In this document: positions 48,518 through 59,696 of the stretch, piece after piece | Position numbering within the stretch: position 1 is the first letter of the stretch | Layout: each line of letters starts with the position of its first letter | Origin: Erigeron canadensis | Lineage: Eukaryota > Streptophyta > Magnoliopsida > Asterales > Asteraceae | Direction: 5' to 3' | Assembly (NCBI RefSeq): GCF_010389155.1 | Contig: NC_057766.1 | Coordinates: 39,937,516 to 40,001,515, forward strand | DNA: 64,000 nt | Notes under the pieces: model-generated | The model's input: the letters and a program-made list of their open reading frames with translations, nothing else | Told to the model about the DNA's origin: nothing | The model's database searches: none | Translations under genes and position numbers: made by a program

Positions 48518-48968
48518 TCTTTATATTAAATAAAACAAAATTTTCATGACATCACATTTTATAAAAAATAATTTATTTGTCACTTCCAAATTTTTTCATA
48601 AAATTAATTCTTTTTTATTTAATTTATTTATGATGTTAAAAATACCTTCCTAATTAAAGTTTATTTCATTTTTATTTTTGTTATTTATGATTTTTTTTTG
48701 AATTTCGTTTTTTATTTTCTTTTGAAAACTCTAATATTTTATACATAGATTTTTATATTTTCATCATCTAAGTAATTTTTTCATAACAAAATTTTAAACT
48801 TTTGGCATAGCATACAGGTTAATAAGCTAATCAAATTTATTTGAAACATAAGGTATACTATTATGAGGTTATGAGTACCGCTGGACTGTCACAACTTCAG
48901 TATCGAAGATACGTTTTTACAAAACGTTTATTACTATTCCTGGGTTGAAACCCGGGATAATTAGCTAG
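48518..48968 (+). mobile_element. Small non-autonomous Helitron (451 bp)
   Basis: Starts TCTTTATATTAAATAAAAC after A. It ends with a CCTGGGTT-GAAA-CCCGGG hairpin (48939-48956), then ATAATTAG and CTAG (48965-48968) before T. The 3' end is closely related to that of the element at 21386-22141. No ORF of note. Confidence 0.6.
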
Positions 48969-49221
48969 TGATATTCTATAGCTGATATTGTTTGTCGCTT
49001 GCATCGTTTGTTAGTGTTATTTTAGTTTATTCTATGTATTTTCGAATATTATATAATATGTGCAAAAGCTGTCGATAGTTGATTTATAGAGCTGTTTATG
49101 TAATATAAAATAATAATTCAATTTAGTGTCGCATAATTCCAAATGTACACTTCTATATTTTAATTCCCATCGTCATTCATAAGAATTTGATGCCCGATCC
49201 TTCCTTAAAATAATAGTATAA

Positions 49222-49250
49222 CTAGTTTTTTAACCCGCACGTTGCTGCGG
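49222..49250 (-). mobile_element. Helitron 3' terminus (minus strand)
   Basis: On the minus strand CCGCA/TGCGG form a stem (49235-49250), followed by GGTTAAAAAACTAG and then T. The body probably includes the tandem array to the right; the 5' end was not found. Confidence 0.55.
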
Positions 49251-49419
49251 AATACGCTTTTACACGACAATATTTTAGACCCGGATTTATGTCAAATATT
49301 TAAACCGAAATTTAAAAAAACAACTAAACATATAACAATAACAATAAAAAAATGTAAAAAATTAATAATAAGATATAAAAAAATATAAAAATAACTATAT
49401 TAATGTTTTAAATGCTACA

Positions 49420-50235
49420 TGAATGTATTATATATAAAAAGACGGATGGAAATATAAAAAATCAAATGTTTAAAGGTAGAACCGTAACTGTGTAAAAGTT
49501 GTTTGATAAAAACATGAGAACCCAAAGTTAAGTGTCAAGAAAATGAAACGAAAACTTTGATGTGAGACAAAAGTGAAAAGATAGAAACCTTAGGGAGAAA
49601 TGAAAATTGGTAAATATTATTATGCGTTATATGAACGTTTTAAATATTACATGAACGTAAGACGTAAAGATGATAAAACTTATTATATATTAAAAACGTT
49701 AGATATATAAAAAACGGATAAAAGTTAAAAGTAAAACCATAATTGTGTGAAAGTTTTCTTGGTAAAAACATAAGAACCAAAAAGTTAAGTGTCAATAAAA
49801 TAAAAATGAAATTTTGATTTGGGACAAAGTGAAAATATAGAAACTTTAGGGGGTTAATTTGAAAATTGGTAAAAATTATTATGTACTATAGAAACATGTA
49901 TATTTCATGCATAAAGAACTTATACATTTACATAGGTTTTTAAGAATATATTAAAAACATTAGATATATAAAAAGGCGGATGAAAATTAAAGTAAAACCG
50001 TACTATGTGAAAGTTGTTTGATAAAAATATGAGAATCCAAAATTTAGTATCAAGAAAATACAAACGAAAACTTTATTGTGAGACAAAAGTTAAAAGATAG
50101 AAAGTTGAAGGAGTTAAAATGAAAGAATGGTAAAAAATATTATGTGTTATAAGAACTTATACATTCTATGCATAAAACACTTGTACATTCACATAAGTTT
50201 TTAGTATATTATAAATATAGTATAATAACAATATA
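49420..50235. repeat. Tandem repeat, 262-272 bp unit, three copies
   Basis: Copies are anchored by CGGAT(G/A) at 49443, 49715 and 49977. Each carries a GTTTGATAAAAA(C/T)AT or related block, then a GTCAAGAAAAT-like block, an AAAACTTT(G/A) block and a TATTATGTGTTAT-like end. The copies are diverged by several percent. The array lies just inside the Helitron terminus at 49222. Confidence 0.75.
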
Positions 50236-50716
50236 GAACTAATAATGATATAGAACATATAATTCCAAAATTCCATTATATACATAAACAAATTTGAAGT
50301 TGTTTAGCAACTATATATGTTGAAATGTTCAAATAAAGACTACCAAAATGTCAAAATTTACTCATTTATATTCTTCATCTATCTCATTTAAACTTTTTTA
50401 ACTTGTATTTCAAATTTTTTATTTTTATTTTAATTTTGAATGTATATATTTTTTTTGTACTTTATAGTAATTAATAAAAATTATATCAATAAAAATATTA
50501 AAATTTAATCATTAATATATTTTATATCAAGTGTTAAATAACAAGATTAAAATATTAACGATAGAAAGAAAAAAAACTTAAAAAGTTAACATATGACTCT
50601 TAAATAAGATGAAAAAGTAATTAGTTTACATTATTTGATACACATGAGGGGCTTCATAATTTACCCACTAATTTAAACTTTTTGAGGGATTCATGTTGGT
50701 GAATAAATGTTTTACT

Positions 50717-51132
50717 ATAATTGTCAATCTCGTACGAGTCAAGTCAAAATCAAGTGAAAACGAGGCGATTCGGTAGATGACTCGGCTTTGCTCTAGACTT
50801 GTAGCATGACTCGTTTTTTGTTGTACGAGTCGGTACGAGTCATGATCCGAGTCACGATTCGAGTCGCGAGTCACAAAATAATTTTTTTATTTATATTTTT
50901 TTAAAACATAAAGATTCTATATGCTTTTAAATTTGATTTGATTTTAAGAATGTTTACTACTTTTAGCTTAATGTATCAATACAATATTATATTTATACAA
51001 TAGAAACTTATATATAATTATAAAATTATACATTATCAAATATCATGACTCTCACGATTCGAGTTACGTTTCGAGTCACGAGTCAAAAAATCACATTTCG
51101 AGTCGAGTCAAAAATACCGAGTCGATAACTAT
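50717..51132. mobile_element. MITE with ACGAGTC subterminal repeats
   Basis: The ends form an imperfect inverted repeat (ATAATTGTCAATCTCG against ATAGTTATCGACTCG). Both subterminal zones are packed with CGAGTC/GACTCG motifs while the centre is AT-rich. The layout is that of a small non-autonomous DNA transposon. The superfamily is not determined. Confidence 0.45.
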
Positions 51133-54100
51133 AATATTACAAATCTATAGAGTATAAACCAGACAAACGCAAGCTTGTTGTGCCCGTGTTCAAGTAGACC
51201 TTTTAACAAGTTGATAGCACAACAAATTGTCTTTTTCCTTTTACGTATGTGATTCGAATCAAGCAGGACGGCTCCACAATGGGGCAGTGTGGGTAACTGT
51301 CCCCATTCCAATTTTGGTATAATGTAATTTTTTAGAGGTATATTTATAGTTTTATTCCTAAATAATACTCGTAACAATAAACAGAAAATACATTATACAT
51401 ACAAATGTCACCATCATTATCATAAGCCGCTTCTTTGGAAGTATGTTACTTATGTTGGGAGCATTAGTTTTTAGATAAAATCTTCTATTGGTAAAGTAAA
51501 AATCTTCAGTTATTTTGATTTTTAACGAAGTTGAAAAATAGAAGTTGAAGAAAGTGTTTTATTTGTTTGGGTAATTGTATCAAAATTTATCACATGCTCT
51601 AAAATTGCAAAGAACAATGTTCAAGTTAAAGATAGATGTTCTCATAACTGGCACCCAGACGAAATTATTTTAAGGGTCCATTTTTTCTAAATTCTCTGTT
51701 GAGAGTTAATTTTTGTTTAAAATTTTTTTTCCCCTCAAAGATGACTCTAATAAACATAATAAGAGACTTTTAAATTTGCCCCCTCACAAAAAAAAATTCT
51801 GGTTCCGTCCCTAGAATCAAGATCTTCTCAGCTAACTTGACTTATTTTCTACTTGTATAACGATTCATTTGATGATTGATACTTGGTCACTGTTGCTGCT
51901 ATTGGAGAGTATATTTCACCTTAATCCCTCTTAATGTATCTATTGTTTTGATTTGATTTGATTGATAGATTTATCAGAAAGAACTATCAACCTTTTAAAA
52001 AATTCCTTAAAAGTTTGTAATATCAAAACGGATTGGAAAAACATGTAATTACCATTGAGGAGAAAAACAACAAAACTTTATAAAATCTTGCTATCCTATG
52101 ACATCTATCTTAATTGCTACTGGAAATCATTGAGGTAGGCTTATTTTCCCCCACTTATTTGCGGGGCCCGTGAATCACAAACCTTGATCCGTTCCATTTA
52201 TGGTAAGACGCACATCCCACCTATCCCCCTTTTTTTTCTTGAAATGTTTTCATCAATAATTTTATTTTCTTCTATAGAAACTCACACAGTATGTACTATG
52301 CTCATTGTCTTGACTTTTATTTAATTGTTTATTTAAGTAAACGATCAAAGAATTTTTCTTAAAAAAAAAGGTAGCGTGAATTAAGTTCGCCCATGATCGA
52401 TGAGAATGAGTTTCAGTAAATTAACGGGTTTCTAATCACAAATTTTAAATACATCAAACAGTTATATTATGTTTACCTTGTGGATTATTATAACAACATT
52501 GACTGTGACTTTTCTTTTTTGTTGGTAAAGGGTTATACATCAACCAACTATGATTTCAAGCTAACATTTTCAAGTTAATCAATTATTTGGGTTTAATTTT
52601 TCCTAAAGGTTTATTCAATTTGTGGAACATCTCGGATATTTAATTATTTCACTTGAACAATGATATCTATATACTTGTAACACGTACAACTGACCCCCTC
52701 AAGGATGGTCTTAGGCCTTGTCGAGTCCATTGGATTGTAGCAAATTATAGCAATTCAAGTTGTCTAATTAGAATAAATTTCTAAGAAATGAGTTTGTTAT
52801 CAAACCATTTACCAATTCTACATTAACTAATTAATTCCATTCTATTTTGTTAAAAAAAAAATTCTACATTAATTAACTACTAAACATCATTATTATTTCT
52901 TTTATTAATTTTGTATTAAATGCAGAAATAAACTTACAACTTTAATTATTAATTACACTTATAGGTAAATATCATTACTCAAGCTAATTAAAGTTTTACA
53001 CTCATAGCTTATTTATTTTATATTATTATATAAACACACAAATATTGACAAGTCATACATGTAATGGTTCCGGTTCTCGATAGTATTATACGGAGTACCT
53101 AATATCACATACAGTAATTATAAAATAAAGTACGTATATATAAAATCTAAATATAATACTTTTGAAATGGCTAAAGTAGACGATATATATAAATGAAAAG
53201 TGAGAAATGAAAAAAGATTCAACGACGTTGAGATTAATAAGAACACAATTGTTCAAGGGATTAGTCTATGGGTTTTCTTTGTTCACGAATAGAGCTAACA
53301 AGATGTCGATCTCTCAGGATAATTGGTATAACTTTATATTGTTGTAATACTTATTTATAAGTGTTGTAATTTCACCCGTCATTTTGGGCGTTGCATGAAT
53401 AAAAAGTTAACTTTCAAAAGAAATATATATATATATATATATATGTCTCGTCAAAATATGATAACCTTATTTTTCTTATATTATCCTCGTTTCATATTTA
53501 TACTACTTTAAAACGGGAGACATGAAAAGCATATTATAATTGTCTACAAAAGGGATACAATAATTATAAAAACGATAAACTTTAAAATTCAAGATTTTTC
53601 GTTGGCATAATTTGAAACACAATGCCATCATGGCATCATTCGATTCGAGTGGTTCACAAAAAATCTAGGAATTATGTATAATTGTGGTATCTATACACAC
53701 AACATTAATACTTATTCCTCTTGTTAATGTATTTCAAAATTTTCACATATTTAATTATTAGTTAAGAGAAATGTATAATTACAAGAAACACGCCTACAAA
53801 CCAAATCGAAAACCATAGTTGAGGTCTTGAGCCAAATCACCATAACCAGATATGTAGACGTGTTAATTAAAGTATTTGTTCCATCGCCAAATAACAACAA
53901 ACCTTTTGATTTACATAATTGTGGTGTGTATTATTTTTAATTTATATACCCACGAACTTTCAAAAAGTATACAAATATTTATATTCTTGATCAGATCGAT
54001 TCCGATCGATAAATATCAGGCTACAATTTGTTATTCGGCGGCGATTCTCTATTTTTTTCCCGGCGGAAGCTCTATTCAAAGATTTTCCATCTTTTTACAA

Positions 54101-55309
54101 ACCAATGTCACAAGTATTCTCATCAATATTTTATTTTATTTTTTTTGTGTTTTTACCATTTATAAACTTTCAAAATTTTAATCTAGTTGGAAAAAATTAA
54201 AGGTGATGATTGATGAAGTGATATATTGATGGAAAAAAAATGTAAAAGTGTTTGTTACATAAGTTTGTACTAAAAAGTGAGAAAAGTGTGAAAATTGTGA
54301 AAAAAAAATGCTTTCGCGGGCAAAAAATAAATAAAGCATTGTTGCCGGAAATCAAAATGTAACCATTGCCAAAATCGGATCACAAGTGACAGTCTTGTAC
54401 AAATTTTTAAATATAAGTTTATACGTCGTAACCGTATAGAAAACAAAAAAATGTTTGGCGGGCAATTAATGCTTAAAGCCTTAAACTCTAATATTTTATT
54501 GACAACTTGATAGCAAAAACAAATGAGGCCATATGTAGTCATAATCTGTCAATAGAACACGTGAAAACGATTAGAACCAAAAGTTTTTTAGTAGCTAAAG
54601 TTGACATCTCGCACGAATCACAACACATGTGTATATTTTAGAAGCTAAAGTTGATATCTCGCACGAATCACAAGTTCACAGCAAATGTATATGCTTAGCA
54701 AGTGGACGATACCAGTTTATCATTTTTCAGACACAACGGTACGTGCATAAGCAATTATATTATATAGTTGTTTAATTCATACTCCGTATATTGTTATGTA
54801 TAATAAAAATGTATATGGTGTAAAAATCGTTTATTTTGTTTAAAGTAGCATTTCATTTTTCAATGAAAATTGATTATAATTTATAATGTTCTTTTTGTCA
54901 AGCAACGTTGCAACGACGTTTACTTCTCACATCCATCGATCAATTCAACTCTTTCTAAGAGGCAAATTTTTGTATCATTATAAATAACTTAATTTTGTTC
55001 TTACAAAATAAAAAAGGTATTAATATATTTTTGTAAAGTATATATTTAAGTTTTTGTGAAGAATATATTTGAATGCATTGGTTACATGTCTTTATTGTCC
55101 ATTTTAGATTTAAAAAAAAAAAGAATTTCACGAGATTGAAATCAATGACTATGCAATACCTCATTAGATTATTTCCCCTCCTTATATGTGAAAACACATT
55201 ATATGTGTTAAAGAAAACTCTTTAAGAAACTTTTAATTTTATGGGGGTTTTTAAGTTGAGCTTCGCACTGTTAAATTAGATGTTACCGTATCGTCTCAAC
55301 TACTAACTA
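51133..55309. other. Long intergenic stretch, no supported gene
   Basis: AT-rich DNA with only short random-looking frames. It includes an (AT)n run at about 53427-53444 and the 50-bp duplication at 54589-54690. I see no recognisable gene. Confidence 0.4.
54589..54690. repeat. Tandem duplication, 50-bp unit
   Basis: TAG(T/A)AGCTAAAGTTGA(C/T)AT followed by CTCGCACGAATCACAA occurs at 54589 and again 50 bp later, with few differences over the first 35 bp of each unit. Confidence 0.7.
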
Positions 55310-55540
55310 CACTAATAACTTAGTGTTAAAAAAAAAAATTTTAAAGAGGGCATTATAGTTATTTTAAAGGATGAGAAATATATATTTTAAATAGTTTCAT
55401 TAAAGATATTATAAGTATATTAGGTGAAGTTGTTCAAATTAGTACGAAAAAAAAGACATTTTAGGATTATCAACTACTTAGTTGATAGTTGAAAAAATTT
55501 AAAAGGAACAAATGTTTTATAGTGTAATAACTACTAAAAG
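55310..55540 (-). mobile_element. Helitron-like fragment (minus)
   Basis: The minus strand begins near ACACTATAAAACATTTGTTC. Its core (ACTAATTTGAACAACTTCAC then CTAATATAC) matches those of the elements at 20505-20784 and 22585-23004. The 3' terminus is not recognisable. Confidence 0.35.
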
Positions 55541-56255
55541 CCTTCAGTTAACTTAAAAGAAGAAGAAAAGAGAAACATATAACCGTTTGTATGGTTTTAC
55601 GATTCTTTAAAAAAAGTTAATTATCTTATATACTCCGTATTAGATTGTAAAAAAAAAATCAAATTGAACACGTTCCGTTACGTGTGTGTATATATATATA
55701 TAGGCTTTCGTGCCGGCCTTTCTCGTGGAGCCTCCGACTCCAACCCGTTGGCGCCCAGGTTTCGGCACGAAAGGGCTCTCACCTCGGGTTCACATTGTGC
55801 GTTGGAGAGGAATAGAATACAAATCACGTGTTTCTTATTTCTCATAAAAAATTTAACCAGCTGTTCTCTTGTTCTTCGCCAAATTCCTTTACAACCTGAC
55901 AACGGCGTCGTTTCTATAATCCTCACTGCAACATAAACTACCATACCCCCACCCCCACCCCTTCTCTCTCTTGTCTGCAGCTATTTGTACACACACATAC
56001 ACAAAACGTGAGTAGCAAATCAGTTAGTAGATTATTGTTTGTTACATATCATCCGAAATATTCGGTGCTTCTATATATGTACTTCATTACATTTCCCCTC
56101 CATTTTCTCTCTCTATATATATCTCTATCTCCATCTCACACAGTTTCACCTTTAACTGTGTGTAGCTTCATTCAATCAGAAACTAACTGAAATGATATAA
56201 CTGGCTATATAATCTATAATACAAATAGATATAGTGTGTGTATATATACATATAT
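55541..56255 (+). promoter_or_regulatory. Upstream region of the AP2 gene
   Basis: Contains a 10-bp perfect inverted repeat (CTTTCGTGCC at 55705-55714, GGCACGAAAG at 55764-55773) in a GC-rich patch. A pyrimidine-rich stretch with CTCTCTATATATAT at about 56107-56120 could hold the TATA region. The transcription start cannot be placed. Confidence 0.35.
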
Positions 56256-59029
56256 ATGAATCAAGGATTGAAGATGTTAGATCTTAACGTTCATTTAACG
56301 GTTACTAATACTAATTTCGAGACTAATGATCGTCAATCGGAGATTCATTCCGCTACTTCTTTTTCCTCCGACGTACTCAACGCCGATGATGTGGAGCTCG
56401 AAACGCGGTCGTTTTGTATTGATATCATAAATGAAGCAGGTGAGTCCAAGCAGAATTCGCAACTATCGCCGGTAGGTTTGGTTACTAGGCAGTTTTTTCC
56501 GGTTGCCGGTTTTGTGGAGTTGGAGGATCGGTTGATAACATCGCCGCCGTTAGCGAAATCATTCATTGGAACGGATTGGCTGAATCTCAAGGTTCCGGAA
56601 TTTGCGTCAGTGCCTGTTCAAAACACGCAAGTGGTGCCGCAGAAGGCAAAGAGGAACCGCCGTGGACCGCCGTCTAGAAGCTCACAGTACCGTGGAGTGA
56701 CGTTTTATCGTCGGACTGGCCGCTGGGAATCACATATCTGGTGTGTGTCCTCTGTTTGAAATTGAGATTGATATTTATTGATTTTAATTTGCCTATATAA
56801 TTGCTCACATGTTTTATTTCTAATTTCGAAAATTCATAGTAGCTAAAATATCTTATCTGTTAATGTTATAGATTAATAGATCTTCTAATTGATAATTACT
56901 AACTTCATGTGCATTACTAGTTGTGCAGTACAATATTTCAATGCACATTGAGGAACTGTTTAATGATAAATTTTGATATCATTTGTAGATTGGGAATGAG
57001 CAGGATGCTTATTACTGTCCTGTTTGATGATATTAGAATCTAATATAATTATTTGTATTTTATCTATACAGGGATTGCGGTAAACAACTATATCTAGGTA
57101 AGAATAATGATAGATATTCAAATATATATTTTAAATACACCAAGCAACATAGTAGTTTCGATTTTATGTGTTAATTTAGGGTTCACTGATTACAGGTGGA
57201 TTTGACACAGCTCATACTGCAGCTAGGTGAGCATTTATAGTTGATAAAGCTGGTTTGGATTGTTTTGGTGGTTTTTCTAGTCTCGTGGTTTTGACTTCAA
57301 TTGGTGGAATTTTATATTCAGAGCCTATGATCGGGCTGCAATCAAGTTTCGAGGACCTGATGCTGATATCAATTTCAATGTAAGCGACTATGAGGAAGAC
57401 ATGATCCAGGTAGAGACAGTTTCCGTGTTTATGGTTTCTGATGGATAGTACGTGTGATTTCTATGATCATTATAAGATGTAACTTTTTGAAACTGATGTA
57501 ACAGATGAAGAACTTGTCAAAAGAAGAATTCATTCATATACTGCGTCGACAGAGTAATGGATTCTCACGTGGCAGTTCAAAATACCAAAGAGTAACGCAT
57601 CACAAATGTGGTAGATGGGAGACTCGCATGGGTCAGCTCCTTGGGAAAAAGTAAGGCACCGTTTCTGGGCTTTATTTTAGTTTGATCATTATTATTATTT
57701 TACTTTTCCAAACTGAGTGGATGAGATTGATGCAACTTTCTGCTGCAAATTAGTTGCTGTATAGTTCTAGTAGTAATGCATTCTTGCAGTTAATATTCGC
57801 CAGATCAGATATTATTATAAGAATCTCATGGTAATTACATTTAGGGAGCTGGTTTTATCAATAAGACAAAAATGCTTGGTTGCAAGTAGAAGCAGCAAGG
57901 TTTCTTAGAAGTTTGTGATTAAACAAGTCCTTGATACGGAATGCATTTGGCCTCTCAAGTTTCTAGTGTATATCCACTAGCATAATCTGCAATTTCTTTT
58001 CTGATAACAGGGCTTATGATAAAGCTGCCATTATATGTAATGGAAGGGAAGTTGTCACCAACTTTGAGCCAAGCACTTATGGATTGGATATGAGTTTCGA
58101 AGGAAGGAGTGAAGGTACTATTGATTGCTCACAAGTTTTGTGGTTTCCTTTCCCATGTAATTTCTTTTATCAACATGATGCAAATTTATATATAATTTGT
58201 TGATCTGTTAATGTCATTATGTTTTGTTGGTGCAGAAAGTGGTCACAATCTTGATCTCAACCTATGGGTTTCTTCCATTATAGATGGCCCAAAGAGAAAT
58301 CATGTCAACTTTGACATGGGTTTTACCACTCATAAATTGCCATCTGGGAAAAGACCAAAGGTGCACACAATGTTACTTCTGCTTATTGCTTTATAGGCCC
58401 CAGTCTTAATCATTAACTCCCTTGTGAGACAGAAATAGACATGTTCTCAAAAATAGTTGTATCCTTCTGGAGTTTCAGGTTGGAGGCTTTGCTCATGGTT
58501 CAGTGGGTGCAGAATCTTACCATGACCCAACAGTCGTACCCCAGCACTTTCCATCCCGGCCTATTATGTATTCCAGTCATACCACAAATTATGAGGTAAC
58601 TATCAACAACTTTTACATGAATTGCTCTGATTAACAGTAATGACCCTGTACTAATGAACTGTCAAAACATACATGTCGGGATATTGTGTAACGTTCCAGA
58701 ACAGAGTAGTTTATGGAAATCCCAGTTTCTGTCACAAAAAAAAATTCTCTGTAAATTCCTTTGTTACTATCTAATTCCTTTGTCATAATGTCATTGACCC
58801 ACCCAGGGAACTACTGCATGCATATACTCAATTTGAGATAATATTTTGACAGGAAACGATGACAGGAATGGGATCTTCAATGGCTGTTCCTTCAGCAGGA
58901 GTCTCAAACACAGCATGGCAAATGCAGGTGGCTACTGCTGATCATGTGGGTGTGTCCATTCCCATTGCCTCTACTGCAGCATCATCAGGATTCTCTTCTG
59001 TTACCAAGTTTACAGACCACCTTTTTTAG
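56256..59029 (+). CDS. AP2/TOE-type transcription factor, miR172-regulated (432 aa)
   Basis: Nuclear DNA-binding repressor of the euAP2 group (AP2, TOE1-3, SMZ, SNZ), controlling flowering time and floral organ identity. Inferred exons: 56256-56740, 57072-57097, 57196-57226, 57322-57409, 57505-57650, 58011-58114, 58236-58360, 58479-58595, 58853-59029. All phases join. The 26- and 31-nt micro-exons are typical of the family. An alternative ATG at 56274 gives MLDLNVHL, an EAR-type LDLNV near the N-terminus. A basic [12 protein letters not shown] precedes AP2 repeat 1 ([20 protein letters not shown] to about residue 205), which looks complete. Repeat 2 (from residue ~234) reads [20 protein letters not shown], then LLGKKAYDKAAI: the YVYLGLFDTEVEAAR block is missing and YRGV has become YQRV. 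A second LDLNLW follows. The miR172 site is in the last exon. The degenerate repeat 2 recalls SMZ/SNZ, but the subgroup is not settled. Confidence 0.9.
57867..57900 (+). pseudogene. Decayed AP2 repeat-2 micro-exon in intron 5
   Basis: Lies between an AG (57865-57866) and a GT (57901). It retains CTTGGTTG and AAGTAGAAGCAGCAAG, the ends of the usual 45-nt exon coding YVYLGLFDTEVEAAR, but is only 34 nt long. The middle, where FDTE is normally encoded, is gone. Inclusion would shift the frame, whereas skipping keeps it. Confidence 0.65.
58974..58994 (+). promoter_or_regulatory. miR172 target site
   Basis: A 21-nt site starting CTGCAGCATC and ending ATCAGGATTCT, coding AASSGF in the last exon. 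It matches, base for base as I recall it, the miR172-complementary site of AP2/TOE genes. It predicts post-transcriptional repression by miR172. Confidence 0.92.
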
Positions 59030-59696
59030 AACACAAACACAGACAATGACTTCTTTCCGCGATCCCTTCAATCCAATGCCGAGTGGTACTTATTCCCAAT
59101 ACCAAACCTACCAATCTGTCTAAAGTTTGTTCTATATACAAGTAGAAGTGTAGATCTTTATTTTTCTTTGATGGTAGCTTGCATAAACTCTAATAGTCTA
59201 GTATTCATTTTATGCTTCCGTATACATCACATAAAAGTTCCTGGTTCCACTATAATACAATGCAACATGAGGTCTCAGGTATTATTTCCATCGAATGCTA
59301 TATGTTTCTTCCTGTATGTAAACAAATATGCATATGCTGCATTTTTTTTTTAGTTCAGTCCAACTTCAGAATATAAGTTGATGTTACGTTATTCTCTATA
59401 TCTACTATGCCAAGCATTTCAATCATGCTGGAGGCTCTATGACCATAAGTTACCCAAACTGAAGGAGGCTTTATGACCATAACATAGGTTACCCAAAATA
59501 AAGATGATTCAAGAAGAGGAGCAACATCTTTGGGTACCTAAATGAAAGATAGAATTTGGGGCTCCAAAATTGAAACAATAAAGAACTTGAAAGAGAAAAC
59601 TAACCACAACCACAACAAACAAATAATATGACAAAAAACCTAGAAGTTCTTTCCATTTCATATCACCAAACCAGATAACTTAAGAAGGTGAGTAAT
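59030..59696. other. Convergent 3' region between AP2 gene and NOT4
   Basis: 667 bp separates the AP2 and NOT4 stop codons, so both 3' UTRs and poly(A) sites must lie here and may overlap. A near-duplicate motif, GGAGGCT(C)TATGACCATAA, occurs at about 59430 and 59464. No gene is present. Confidence 0.6.

Noticed and set aside
53260..53425. Possible 3' end of a non-LTR retrotransposon
   Set aside because: The TTGTAATTTCACCCGTC-like stretch and following AATAAA are suggestive, but there is no coding remnant or target duplication.
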